Origin: Bacteroidales bacterium
Lineage (GTDB): Bacteria; Bacteroidota; Bacteroidia; Bacteroidales; UBA932
Direction: 5' to 3'
Assembly (NCBI GenBank): GCA_017960545.1
Contig: JAGCYZ010000057.1
Coordinates: 1-62,228 of the forward strand
DNA length: 62,228 bases
The notes under the pieces are model-generated. The model made no database searches, was not told the DNA's origin, and saw only the letters and a list, made by a program, of their open reading frames with translations. Positions 53,067 to 61,114 of the stretch are shown one piece after another; within the stretch, counting starts at the first letter, position 1; each line of letters starts with the position of its first letter. The position numbers were made by a program, and so were the translations under genes.

Positions 53067-53592
53067 ACAGAATACCCAACGTGAGTCCCTGGGTGCAGTC
53101 TAAAAGCTCTCCCAGGGGCTTTATGTTTTTCCGCTCCGGGCCCGTGCACAGGAAAAAGAGCATTATGAACAGGTCCCTGCGGTTGAAGACCATCTCTATC
53201 CCTTCCCCCGTATCAACCAGATAGCCCGTGAGTCCCATAGGTCCCAAAGCTACCCTGAACTCGCGTGTCGCGGCCTTGACGGACCAATTGATGTTGAAGG
53301 ATTTCTTGCCTACGGCAAAGGTGCATTTCTTGAGGTCGTGGAAGGTGACGGAAAGGCTCTGCGGATTGACTCCCATCGCGTCCATAAGCGTGGCGACCTC
53401 CTTCTGAGGAGGCACCGGGCCCTTTTCCTCCATAAAGACCATTCCGATTCCGGAAAAAGACCACTTCCCCAACATCTCTGAAGGTGTCGGGGAAGGGTAG
53501 TCTCTTGCTATGTCCTTGATTGTTCCGCTGACCTGGCTCCTGGCCGTAATGGCCAGGGACAGGAACAGCAGGAACGCTGACAGTTTTCTCAT
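53056..53592 (-). CDS. DUF4923-like exported protein
   Basis: The protein has 178 residues and a signal peptide (1-19, ending TARSQ). A lipocalin-like beta pattern (GKWSFSGIGMVFMEEK, LSVTFHDLKKCTFAVG, FRVALGPMGLTGYLVD, GIEMVFNRRDLFIMLFFL) resembles the DUF4923 family of Bacteroidota. Function is unknown. The GH9 gene ends by overlapping its ATG (ATGA), so translation is coupled to the hydrolase upstream. I am confident it is a gene, and moderately confident in the family. Confidence 0.7.
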   Translation of the reverse strand: MRKLSAFLLFLSLAITARSQVSGTIKDIARDYPSPTPSEMLGKWSFSGIGMVFMEEKGPVPPQKEVATLMDAMGVNPQSLSVTFHDLKKCTFAVGKKSFNINWSVKAATREFRVALGPMGLTGYLVDTGEGIEMVFNRRDLFIMLFFLCTGPERKNIKPLGELLDCTQGLTLGILFTQ

Positions 53593-56120
53593 CGTCCCAT
53601 CAGGTTCTTGAATGCGAGACCGAAGGTGAGGTAAGATACGTTTCCTCCAATGGTTCCCTCATTCTGACCCCACAGGAACGGCCAGTCGTCGTAGTTCTCA
53701 AAGTGGTCGGGCTTGCGGAACAGGAGTCCCGGGGCCACGTTTCCAGGGATGAACGAGAGGTCGGCCCTGTTGTTTCCGTAGAATACCTGCTTGGGCCTTG
53801 CTGCGCCGACGGCTGCAACCAGTGAGTAGTTGTGATAAGGATGGCATCCGAACAGGAATGAGGTTGCCTTGAAGGCCTCGTCCTTGCTGATGATGTCAGG
53901 GAAGTAGCTGCTGGCCAGGCAGATGGTTGAGCCGAAGCTTACCACGCTGCCGCTGCCGGCCCAGTTGCCCAGTCCGATAGGAACTCCGTAAGGGTTGTCG
54001 GTCTCAAGGCTGTCAATGTAGTGCTTGTACTGCTCCACTGCCGGCTTGAGGCTCTCCTTGTAGGCGTCATCCATATAAGGGATGGCCTCCAGGGCGGTTG
54101 TGAGGGAGTTGATGGCACTGCGGCTCAGCGAACGGTTGATCTGGTCCTTGAACCTGTCAAGATACTGCTGCTCTCCGGTGGAGATGTAAAGCTGCAGGTT
54201 GGCTGCCATATCGTTGCCTGCTCCGCGGCCTGAGCTCTGCATAAGGTCTGTAGCCTCCTTGAGAAGCCTCTTGGACTCCTTGAGGGCGCGGGCTGCCAGG
54301 TCGTCGTTGTAACCCTTGAGGGCGCGGCTTGCAGCTGCGAGGCAGGTTGCTGCGCGGAAGTCTGATGAAGGGTTGCGGCTGGTGAATGCCCACATATCGT
54401 CAGGGGTGCCGCTGGACTTGCCGTCGGCAGACTTCTGGTATGGCTTGAGCCTTGGATCGTAGTGCAGTCCGTCGGTGATGGAAGCTGCGTCTCCAAGGTG
54501 GTGGTAGTTGTCAAGTACGGAGTTGGAGAGGGTCTGGGACATATGTCCTATGTTCTCTGCCTGGGCCACGATGTTGAGAACGCCGTGCTCGAGGTACTCG
54601 ATGATATCCGGTTTTCCGTCCGGACGGTGGAGGTCTACATAGCGCTGGTCTTCGTCAACGAAGGTGTAGTCACGCATAGGATGGAACCTCTCCCAGATGG
54701 ATGTCAGGTTCTGGATAACGCCAATGTTGGATCCGGTCTCGATGTCGAAGTCTCCTGCATCGAAGTATCCGCCCACGTTCAGGCCCGGGATGAGTTCCAG
54801 GTCCTTGTACTTGGTGTCCGTGGTAGGGCCCTGGCCGTGGAGGTCGAAGTGGTCAGTATTGACGGGAGCCTGGAGATAACCCTCCCTGAACGGCTCTCCG
54901 TGCCAGATGCGGTAGCCCTCGTTAACGGTAACGTGGTTCATATGGATAGGGATCCATACATCGCTGGTGGCGTCGGTGATATGGTCGTAAACGTCGTCGT
55001 TGATGATGAAGTTGCCGGTCTCGGTGTCACCGTACTTGATGAAGTAAACGCCGGGCTCCTGTACCTTTGAGAAGTCGAACTTCACGTAGTTGTACTTGAA
55101 GTAAGGTCCCCAGGTGTCGGTAGGGCCGGTGAAAACGGTCTTTGTGCTGCCGTCGTCGTTAACCTTGCAGATTGAAGCCTTGCCAAGGATCTTGTCGTTC
55201 TTGTCGAGCTCGATTACTGCAACCTTTGGCTGGTCAGGCATATAACCTACCTGTGAGAAGCCGATGTTGGGCTCGCGGATCCATCCGTCGATGGAGTTAG
55301 GCTCTATTGTCCAGGAGAGGACCTTGCCGGTCTTGCCTGCGGGAAGGAGGCTGCGGAGAACGAACCATCCGTTCTGAGCCAAGATGCGGCCGTCATAGAG
55401 GTTGAGGTCTGCGCCGTCGCTGGTAACCTTGATGGTCCTTTCAGGATCGTCCGGTGCAAGGAGGATTTCGTGTCCCTTTGCGAGAGGGAGCGGATCTACG
55501 AACTGGTCCGTGCCCCTGTCGTCATAGGTCTTGTAGCCCTTGTACTGCTTGATCTTCTCTGAATTGGGCCTTGCAACGGTGTTGCTTACTGCATAGCGGG
55601 GGAAGCGGTCAGGTTTTCCGTCAATCACATAGGTCTTGAGCCAGTACTGTGAAGGAAGGAACTCCAGGTTGAATCCGGCGTCTCCCACAAGCTCTGCAGG
55701 TACAGGCTTGTCAAGATATACGGCAATCTCAAATGCGTCGCCCTTTCCGGTAACCACTACGCGTGAGTCAAAGTCGAAGTCGTCATAACGAAGGCCAACT
55801 TCTATTGAATTGTCGTCAAGGTTGACTTCCCTTGAAGTGGTGGCGGGAACGAGGTCCCACTGCTCAGGTGTGTTGGAGAGCCTTATGGCTCCGCCCTGTA
55901 CGGTGCGGACTCCGTGGTGGATGATCTCAATTCCTGAGTCTTTCTCATCATTGAAACCACCGCTGAACGTGTTGCTGTAAACAAGCACGTTTACGCCGCG
56001 GTTGGCAAAATACTCAAGATCGTTAATCTTGAGATCCTTGTTCTCTGCCGAGTTGCAGGCGGCAAACAAAAGGAGGGATGCTGCCGCTACCGGGAATAAT
56101 TTGATTGTGTTTCTTAACAT
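53589..56120 (-). CDS. GH9 glycoside hydrolase, lipoprotein
   Basis: The protein has 843 residues and a lipobox ASLLLFAAC with Cys 21. An N-terminal beta-sandwich region (about 30-270) and an Ig-like CelD-N domain (about 285-375, FSQVGYMPDQPKVAVIE) precede the alpha6/alpha6 barrel. GGYFDAGDFD near 450-458 holds the catalytic base Asp of GH9. Later landmarks are GCHPYHNYSLVAAVG, FIPGNVAPGL and WGQNEGTIGGN with the likely acid Glu near the C-terminus. GH9 enzymes are endoglucanases or xyloglucanases that invert beta-1,4 linkages. Extra N-terminal residues compared with simple GH9 lipoproteins may bind glycan. It probably acts at the cell surface. Confidence 0.9.
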   Translation of the reverse strand: MLRNTIKLFPVAAASLLLFAACNSAENKDLKINDLEYFANRGVNVLVYSNTFSGGFNDEKDSGIEIIHHGVRTVQGGAIRLSNTPEQWDLVPATTSREVNLDDNSIEVGLRYDDFDFDSRVVVTGKGDAFEIAVYLDKPVPAELVGDAGFNLEFLPSQYWLKTYVIDGKPDRFPRYAVSNTVARPNSEKIKQYKGYKTYDDRGTDQFVDPLPLAKGHEILLAPDDPERTIKVTSDGADLNLYDGRILAQNGWFVLRSLLPAGKTGKVLSWTIEPNSIDGWIREPNIGFSQVGYMPDQPKVAVIELDKNDKILGKASICKVNDDGSTKTVFTGPTDTWGPYFKYNYVKFDFSKVQEPGVYFIKYGDTETGNFIINDDVYDHITDATSDVWIPIHMNHVTVNEGYRIWHGEPFREGYLQAPVNTDHFDLHGQGPTTDTKYKDLELIPGLNVGGYFDAGDFDIETGSNIGVIQNLTSIWERFHPMRDYTFVDEDQRYVDLHRPDGKPDIIEYLEHGVLNIVAQAENIGHMSQTLSNSVLDNYHHLGDAASITDGLHYDPRLKPYQKSADGKSSGTPDDMWAFTSRNPSSDFRAATCLAAASRALKGYNDDLAARALKESKRLLKEATDLMQSSGRGAGNDMAANLQLYISTGEQQYLDRFKDQINRSLSRSAINSLTTALEAIPYMDDAYKESLKPAVEQYKHYIDSLETDNPYGVPIGLGNWAGSGSVVSFGSTICLASSYFPDIISKDEAFKATSFLFGCHPYHNYSLVAAVGAARPKQVFYGNNRADLSFIPGNVAPGLLFRKPDHFENYDDWPFLWGQNEGTIGGNVSYLTFGLAFKNLMGR

Positions 56121-56148
56121 ATAAGGTTAGTTTTTGGAGATATTGATG

Positions 56149-57333
56149 CTATTGTAATATGGCTTCTGCCAGGAGTTCGAGATTGGGGATGTCGCTGTCC
56201 TTCAGGCGGCTCTTTATGGTTACCAGCGGGCCGGCTATCTCCACGTTCTTCAGGGAGGATATCATCTCCGTCATAACCTTGCCGGCGCTGGGAGCCCAGG
56301 AGCCGTTCTCCATAATGGCCACCTTGCGGTTGCAGTAGCCCTTGGTCTGGAGCCTGTGGAGGAAGTCGTACATAGGGGTGAAGAGCCCGAAGTCATAAGA
56401 GGCTGCGGCCACCACCATCCTGGGGTAGCGGAAGGCGTCTTCCACGTTTTCCGCGATGTCAGAGCGGCTGAGGTCGCTGAGGACAACTTTTGGGGCGCCT
56501 TTGGCGGCCAGAATGTCCGCAAGCTTCTGTGCCGCGGCCAGGGTGCCTCCGTGGATGGAAGCGCAGGCTATGAATATGCCGTCAGTCTCAGGAGCGTAGC
56601 GGCTCCAGGTGTCGTACAGGCTTACGTAATCTGCAAGGTTGTCTTCCAGAAGTGGACCGTGGAGAGGGCGGATGGCCTTTACGGGCAGTTTTCCCACCTT
56701 GGCCAGGAGCGTCTGCACCGGGCCGCCGTATTTTCCAACTATGTTGAAATAGTAGCGGCGGGCCTCGCAGCTCCAGTCATCGTCTTCGCGGCCGTAGAAG
56801 CCGCATTTGCCCAGGGCTCCGAATTTTCCGAAGGCGTCCGCGCTGTACAGGGCGCCGTCGGCCTTGTCAAAGGAGACCATTACCTCCGGCCAGTGCACCA
56901 TGGGTGCCGAAATGAACTGGAGCGAGTGCTCACCGAGGTCCAGCACGTCGCCCTCCTTTACGCAGAGGGCCCTGCCGGAGAAATCCTTGTCAGGGAAAAA
57001 CTGCGGCAGCATCTGCAGAGCCTTGGCGCCTGCGGTGAGAACCAGTTCAGGATATTCCTCCATTGCCCAGGCAATGAGGGCGGAGTGGTCCGGCTCAAGG
57101 TGGTGGACAACCAGGTAGTTGGGCTGGCGGTCGTCAAGGGCCTCCTTGAGGTTCTCCTTCCACTGGTCAGCCATACGGGCGTCAGCTGTGTCCAGGATGG
57201 CTGTTTTACCGTCCTTTATCACGTAAGAATTGTATGACATCCCGTCCGGGACAATGTACTGGCTCTCAAAGAGGTCAAGGTCATTGTCGTCCGTTCCTAT
57301 GTATATGACTTTGTCAGAAATCTGTCTTATCAT
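56149..57333 (-). CDS. FprA-type flavodiiron protein
   Basis: The protein has 394 residues and is cytosolic. The metallo-beta-lactamase domain has all diiron ligands: His 78, Glu 80, Asp 82 and His 83 in HHLEPDHS, His 147, Asp 166 and His 225. The flavodoxin domain (about 255-394) starts FIACASIHGGTLAAAQKLA. Family members reduce O2 to water or NO to N2O with electrons from rubredoxin. The divergent rubredoxin gene at 57427 is the likely electron donor. It would protect this anaerobe, including its many Fe-S proteins, from oxygen or nitric oxide. Confidence 0.95.
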   Translation of the reverse strand: MIRQISDKVIYIGTDDNDLDLFESQYIVPDGMSYNSYVIKDGKTAILDTADARMADQWKENLKEALDDRQPNYLVVHHLEPDHSALIAWAMEEYPELVLTAGAKALQMLPQFFPDKDFSGRALCVKEGDVLDLGEHSLQFISAPMVHWPEVMVSFDKADGALYSADAFGKFGALGKCGFYGREDDDWSCEARRYYFNIVGKYGGPVQTLLAKVGKLPVKAIRPLHGPLLEDNLADYVSLYDTWSRYAPETDGIFIACASIHGGTLAAAQKLADILAAKGAPKVVLSDLSRSDIAENVEDAFRYPRMVVAAASYDFGLFTPMYDFLHRLQTKGYCNRKVAIMENGSWAPSAGKVMTEMISSLKNVEIAGPLVTIKSRLKDSDIPNLELLAEAILQ

Positions 57334-57362
57334 CTTGGGTTATTATTTCTTTAGCTATTATA

Positions 57363-57390
57363 CAAATATAGGAAATTGTATTTATATTTG
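57363..57390. promoter_or_regulatory. Divergent -7 elements forming an inverted repeat
   Basis: CAAATATA (57363-57370) reads TATATTTG on the minus strand and faces fprA; TATATTTG (57383-57390) faces the rubredoxin gene. The two are exact inverted copies 12 bases apart. Each matches the -7 consensus. One protein bound between them could control both genes. Confidence 0.5.
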
Positions 57391-57426
57391 ATGAAACCAT
57401 TTAAGCTTATTTAAATTTTTACAATT

Positions 57427-57585
57427 ATGAAGAAATACGTTTGCGAAGTATGCGGATGGGAGTATGACCCGGAAGCAGGATGCCCTGAGGCAGGAATAGC
57501 CCCTGGAACAGCCTGGGAAGACGTTCCTGCAGACTTTGTCTGCCCGGTTTGCGGTGTTGGCAAGGACGAATTCGCTGAGGAATAA
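57427..57585 (+). CDS. Rubredoxin
   Basis: This 52-residue protein begins [19 protein letters not shown] and ends [16 protein letters not shown]. The four iron ligands are Cys 6 and Cys 9 (CEVCG) and Cys 39 and Cys 42 (CPVCG). The length and the conserved Tyr, Trp and Pro residues fit classical rubredoxins. It is the probable electron donor to the divergently encoded FprA. YccF follows 13 bases after its stop. Confidence 0.97.
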   Translation: MKKYVCEVCGWEYDPEAGCPEAGIAPGTAWEDVPADFVCPVCGVGKDEFAEE

Positions 57586-57598
57586 ACCCTTTTGAACA

Positions 57599-57976
57599 AT
57601 GACCCTGATAGGAAATATCCTTTGGTTTGTGCTGGGAGGATTCCTGGTGGCCCTGCTGTATTTTCTGGGCGGGCTTATGCTCTGTGTCACAATCATAGGC
57701 ATTCCGTTTGGAATACAGCTGTTCAAGATTGCAGGCCTGGCCCTGTGCCCGTTCGGGCGTGATGTTGACATGATGAAGGATTCAGGATGCCTGAACACCC
57801 TCTTCAACCTGCTCTGGCTTGTATTGGGATGGTGGGGAATCGCCGTGGTCCACCTTGGCCTGGCCGCCATCTTTGCCATTACCATAGTGGGTATCCCGTT
57901 TGCGAAGGCGCATTGGAGATTAATGAAACTTTCAATGCTGCCATTCGGGACGGTTACCATCACTAAGCGCAAATGA
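57599..57976 (+). CDS. YccF-family small inner-membrane protein
   Basis: The protein has 125 residues with about four hydrophobic segments. Duplicated motifs (LCVTIIGIPFGIQLFKIAGL and AITIVGIPFAKAHWRLMKL) and the segment LALCPFGR are diagnostic of YccF (DUF307). Function is unknown in the family. It overlaps the start of the following deacylase gene by four bases. Confidence 0.9.
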   Translation: MTLIGNILWFVLGGFLVALLYFLGGLMLCVTIIGIPFGIQLFKIAGLALCPFGRDVDMMKDSGCLNTLFNLLWLVLGWWGIAVVHLGLAAIFAITIVGIPFAKAHWRLMKLSMLPFGTVTITKRK

Positions 57977-58506
57977 GTCCCAGGATAACCGAGACCCTTG
58001 ACTGGCTGGAATCCCACGGGATTTCCTATCAGGTCCATTATCACCCTCCGCTGGCCACCATTCAGGAAGCGCTGGCATATTGGAAGGACATAGATTCAAT
58101 GCACTGCAAGAACCTGTTCTTCCGCAACCACAAGGGAAACCGCCATTATCTGGTGAGTTTCGAATGCCATAAAGACCTGGACATCCACGCCCTGGAGCAT
58201 ATGCTGCACCAGGGCAAACTCAGTTTTGCCAGTCCTGAAAGGATGGAGCGCTGCCTGGGAGTGAGCCCGGGGTCCGTTTGCGCCTTTGGGCTGATCCACG
58301 ACATTGACATCGCCTCCAAGGCGGACCCGCGCGAGCTGTTCGAGAACGGCCATCGGGTCAAGTATTTCATTGACAAGGAGTTGAAAGATGCCCCGCGCGT
58401 CAGTTTCCACCCTTGCGACAATACGGCCAGCGTGGTGCTGACAAACGAAATGTTCCATAAGTTCCTCTCCATCTGGGGAGGTGAGGTAGAGTGGCTGGAT
58501 ATCTAG
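57973..58506 (+). CDS. Prolyl-tRNA deacylase (ProX/YbaK family)
   Basis: The protein has 177 residues. CKNLFFRNHKGNRHYLV, GVSPGSVCAFGL and FHPCDNTASVVL match the ProXp-ala/PrdX group that hydrolyses Ala-tRNA-Pro or Cys-tRNA-Pro made in error by prolyl-tRNA synthetase. The active-site Lys is in the HKDL or CKNL region. It is cytosolic, and its stop overlaps the convergent phosphatase stop by four bases. Housekeeping role; no link to its neighbours is apparent. Confidence 0.9.
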   Translation: MSPRITETLDWLESHGISYQVHYHPPLATIQEALAYWKDIDSMHCKNLFFRNHKGNRHYLVSFECHKDLDIHALEHMLHQGKLSFASPERMERCLGVSPGSVCAFGLIHDIDIASKADPRELFENGHRVKYFIDKELKDAPRVSFHPCDNTASVVLTNEMFHKFLSIWGGEVEWLDI

Positions 58507-58967
58507 CCGCGGGATACCGTTTCTCCGCTTAACATAGCCTCGCAGCCTTCCAGTATGTCCTGGAAGGTCCTTTCAAAGTCCCCGGTGTACCAGGGGTCCG
58601 CCACGTCGCGGCTCTTGCCGGCGTAGGACATCATTGAATGGATCTTGCCCTCCGGATCGCCCCCGAAGATGCGGTCCAGCCACCGGCGGTTGCTGTAGTC
58701 CATATAGATGATGCGGTCAAAGCGGGCGTAGTCTGCGCGCGTGACATCTCGCGCCGTCTTGCGCGGGTCGAACCACACTCCGTGCTGGTTCAGGCAGCGC
58801 TTTGCCGGCGGATAGATGGGGTTGCCGTATTCCTCGTCCGAGACGCCGGCGGACTCTATGTAGTAGAGGCCTTCCAGCCCGTAGGCCTTGACAAGGGCTT
58901 TCAGTATGAATTCCGCCATAGGGGAACGGCAGATGTTGCCGTGGCATACGAACAGTATCCTGCGCAT
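58503..58967 (-). CDS. Low-molecular-weight protein-tyrosine phosphatase
   Basis: The protein has 154 residues. The P-loop CHGNICRS gives Cys 8 and Arg 14 (C-x5-R-S), and the general acid Asp is in VADPWYTGDF near 127. In Bacteroidota such enzymes may dephosphorylate tyrosine kinases of capsule synthesis or other targets. The transporter gene upstream ends five bases before its ATG, so the two share a transcript. Confidence 0.95.
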   Translation of the reverse strand: MRRILFVCHGNICRSPMAEFILKALVKAYGLEGLYYIESAGVSDEEYGNPIYPPAKRCLNQHGVWFDPRKTARDVTRADYARFDRIIYMDYSNRRWLDRIFGGDPEGKIHSMMSYAGKSRDVADPWYTGDFERTFQDILEGCEAMLSGETVSRG

Positions 58968-58972
58968 AGTTT

Positions 58973-59917
58973 CTATTCCTTTCTTTTTTCTATCTCTTTA
59001 TGCCTGCCGGCAAGGAACACTCCCGCGAAGATTGCAAGGGAGCCTGCGGCGGACAGGGGAGTGAGCCTTTCGCCCAGTATTATGATGGCCGCTATCAGGG
59101 TGAAGAACGGGTTGAGGTACACAAAGTTGGTGGCGGTGAAATGGCCCAGGCGCACCATAACCTTGTTCCAGATTATGAAGCAGGCCAGCGACGCGACAAG
59201 GCCAAGGAAAAGCAGGTTGCCCATGACCGCGCCTCGGCCAAGGACCGCCGGATCCGGGAGGCCGTCTCCCGCAAGCAGGAACGGAATGATTGTCAGGAGG
59301 CCGTAGAAGAAGACCTTGCGGGTGGCGAACACTTCGCCGTAATCGCCGGACATCTTTCCCATAAAGATGCTGTAAACGCCCCAGCATAGGGCTGCGCCAA
59401 AGGCGAGCAGGTCCCCGCGCAGGCTCATCTGGAAGCGCGAGCCGTCAAAGGCTATGAGCGCCACGCCGCCAAGCGCCAGCAGCGTGCCCAGAACAAGGAC
59501 CCAGTTGAAGAGCACGGGCTCCAGGGCGTCAATGAAATCGCCCTTGAAGAGCTTTCTGGCGGCAAGGGTCAGGAGGACGGTGACCAGCGGGGCGGTGCTT
59601 ACAATGAAGGCCACGTTGCTGGCCTGGGTGTAGGCAAGGGCGGTGTTTTCCGTCAGGAAATACATTGACCCGCCGCTGATGCCCAGGATCAGGAACACGG
59701 CCTCGTCCCGCAGGCTGGCGCTCCACAGGCGCGGCTTCTCCTTGCCCGCAAGTTCCAGCACCCAGATGCCCGCGTAAGCCATCACAAAGCGGATGAAAAA
59801 GATCTGCGACGGATGTAAACCGTTGTTTATGAGCACTTTGGTGGAGATGAAAGTGACTCCCCATACGGCCACCACAAACAAGGCAAGCAGATGATATAGT
59901 ATTTTTTTAGCGGGCAT
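58973..59917 (-). CDS. EamA/DMT-family membrane transporter
   Basis: The protein has 314 residues with ten predicted helices in two EamA repeats (VAVWGVTFISTKVLI, AFIVSTAPLVTVLLTL, GAALCWGVYSIFMGK, LNPFFTLIAAIIILGE). DMT members often export amino acids or other metabolites; substrate is unknown. It is divergent from the esterase at 59993. Confidence 0.92.
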   Translation of the reverse strand: MPAKKILYHLLALFVVAVWGVTFISTKVLINNGLHPSQIFFIRFVMAYAGIWVLELAGKEKPRLWSASLRDEAVFLILGISGGSMYFLTENTALAYTQASNVAFIVSTAPLVTVLLTLAARKLFKGDFIDALEPVLFNWVLVLGTLLALGGVALIAFDGSRFQMSLRGDLLAFGAALCWGVYSIFMGKMSGDYGEVFATRKVFFYGLLTIIPFLLAGDGLPDPAVLGRGAVMGNLLFLGLVASLACFIIWNKVMVRLGHFTATNFVYLNPFFTLIAAIIILGERLTPLSAAGSLAIFAGVFLAGRHKEIEKRKE

Positions 59918-59954
59918 ACCAGCCGCAAAGGTAGTACAATTACAATAAAGTTAG

Positions 59955-59969
59955 TATATTGCAATATTA
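59955..59969 (+). promoter_or_regulatory. Element shared by two esterase genes, copy 2
   Basis: TATATTGCAATATTA, 38 bases before the ATG at 59993, matches the copy at 44156-44170 in 13 of 15 positions. It may include a -7 element. Confidence 0.45.
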
Positions 59970-59992
59970 GAATAATCCTAATCCAAAACAAT

Positions 59993-61099
59993 ATGACAAA
60001 CACTGTTAAAAGACTGGCCGTACTGCTCCTCGCTGCAGGAATGGTGCTGCCTTTGGGTGCGCAGAACAGGGGAGGGATGGGTGTTCAGGTGAATTCCCCT
60101 GTGGTGAACCCGGACAACACGGTCACGTTCAACTACCGCAACGCCAATGCAAAGAGCGTGAAGGTTAACGTGCAGTTTGCCGGCACGCACGACATGACCA
60201 AGAACGAGAACGGTGTATGGACCATCACCCTGGGTCCCGCCGCTCCGGACATCTACCCTTACTGCTTCATCGTTGACGGAGTCAATGTGATGGACCCCCT
60301 GAACCCGGACTGGTTCCCCAACGAGACCTTCAAGAACTCCCTGGTTGACATCAGGGGTAACAAGCCCCTTGTACACTCCGTACAAAGTGTCCCTCACGGA
60401 AGCGTGGACTATGTGAACTACTACTCCAAGAGCCTGGGCACCTGGGGAAGGCTGGTGATCTACACTCCGCCTTTCTATGACCAGAAGCAGAACGAGCGCT
60501 ATCCCGTATTCTACCTCATCAGCGGAACCACGGACACGGAAGAGACCTACCACAAGGTGGGCCGCACCAACTTCATACTGGACAACCTCATCGCAGAGGG
60601 CAAGGCGGTGCCAATGATAGTGGTTATGCCTTACGGAAATCCTTCCAAGTACTTCCCCGCAGGAACCGACCTCAGGGGCAGGGGCGATATGACCAGCGAG
60701 GACTTCATCAACGACATAGTGCCTTACGTAGATGCAAACTACCGCACAATTGCGGACAGGGAGCACCGTGCTGTGGGAGGCTTCTCCCGCGGAGGCAACC
60801 AGGCCCTTTCACACGGCCTGAGGCATCTGGATATGTTCTCCCATTTCTGCTGCTACAGTTCCTACACCTCAATGGACCTGCCCGCATACGACAGGCCTGA
60901 CATCAACAGCCAGATCAAGCTCTTCTGGCTTGGCGTAGGCACGGACGACTTCCTCTACGAGGGCGCCAAGCAGTATATGGACTTCCTTGACAGCAAGAAG
61001 ATCAAGAACATCAAATTCTTCACCGACGACAAGTTCGGCCACACCTGGATGAACGCCAAGTGCTTCCTTGACCAGTCAGTGCCGCTGTTGTTCAAATAA
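59993..61099 (+). CDS. CE1-like esterase with N-terminal E-set domain, secreted
   Basis: The protein has 368 residues and a signal peptide (1-22). The Ig-like domain (about 30-115, TVTFNYRNANAKSVKVN, PDIYPYCFIVDG) and the esterase domain follow the same plan as the protein at 44190. The nucleophile is Ser 265 in GGFSRGG (Arg replaces the Met or Leu of the two relatives); Asp in VGTDDFLY and His in FGHTWMNA complete the triad. It may remove feruloyl or acetyl esters. A third member begins 15 bases after its stop, so this is a tandem array. Confidence 0.9.
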   Translation: MTNTVKRLAVLLLAAGMVLPLGAQNRGGMGVQVNSPVVNPDNTVTFNYRNANAKSVKVNVQFAGTHDMTKNENGVWTITLGPAAPDIYPYCFIVDGVNVMDPLNPDWFPNETFKNSLVDIRGNKPLVHSVQSVPHGSVDYVNYYSKSLGTWGRLVIYTPPFYDQKQNERYPVFYLISGTTDTEETYHKVGRTNFILDNLIAEGKAVPMIVVMPYGNPSKYFPAGTDLRGRGDMTSEDFINDIVPYVDANYRTIADREHRAVGGFSRGGNQALSHGLRHLDMFSHFCCYSSYTSMDLPAYDRPDINSQIKLFWLGVGTDDFLYEGAKQYMDFLDSKKIKNIKFFTDDKFGHTWMNAKCFLDQSVPLLFK

Positions 61100-61114
61100 T
61101 AGGAGGAAAGGAAT

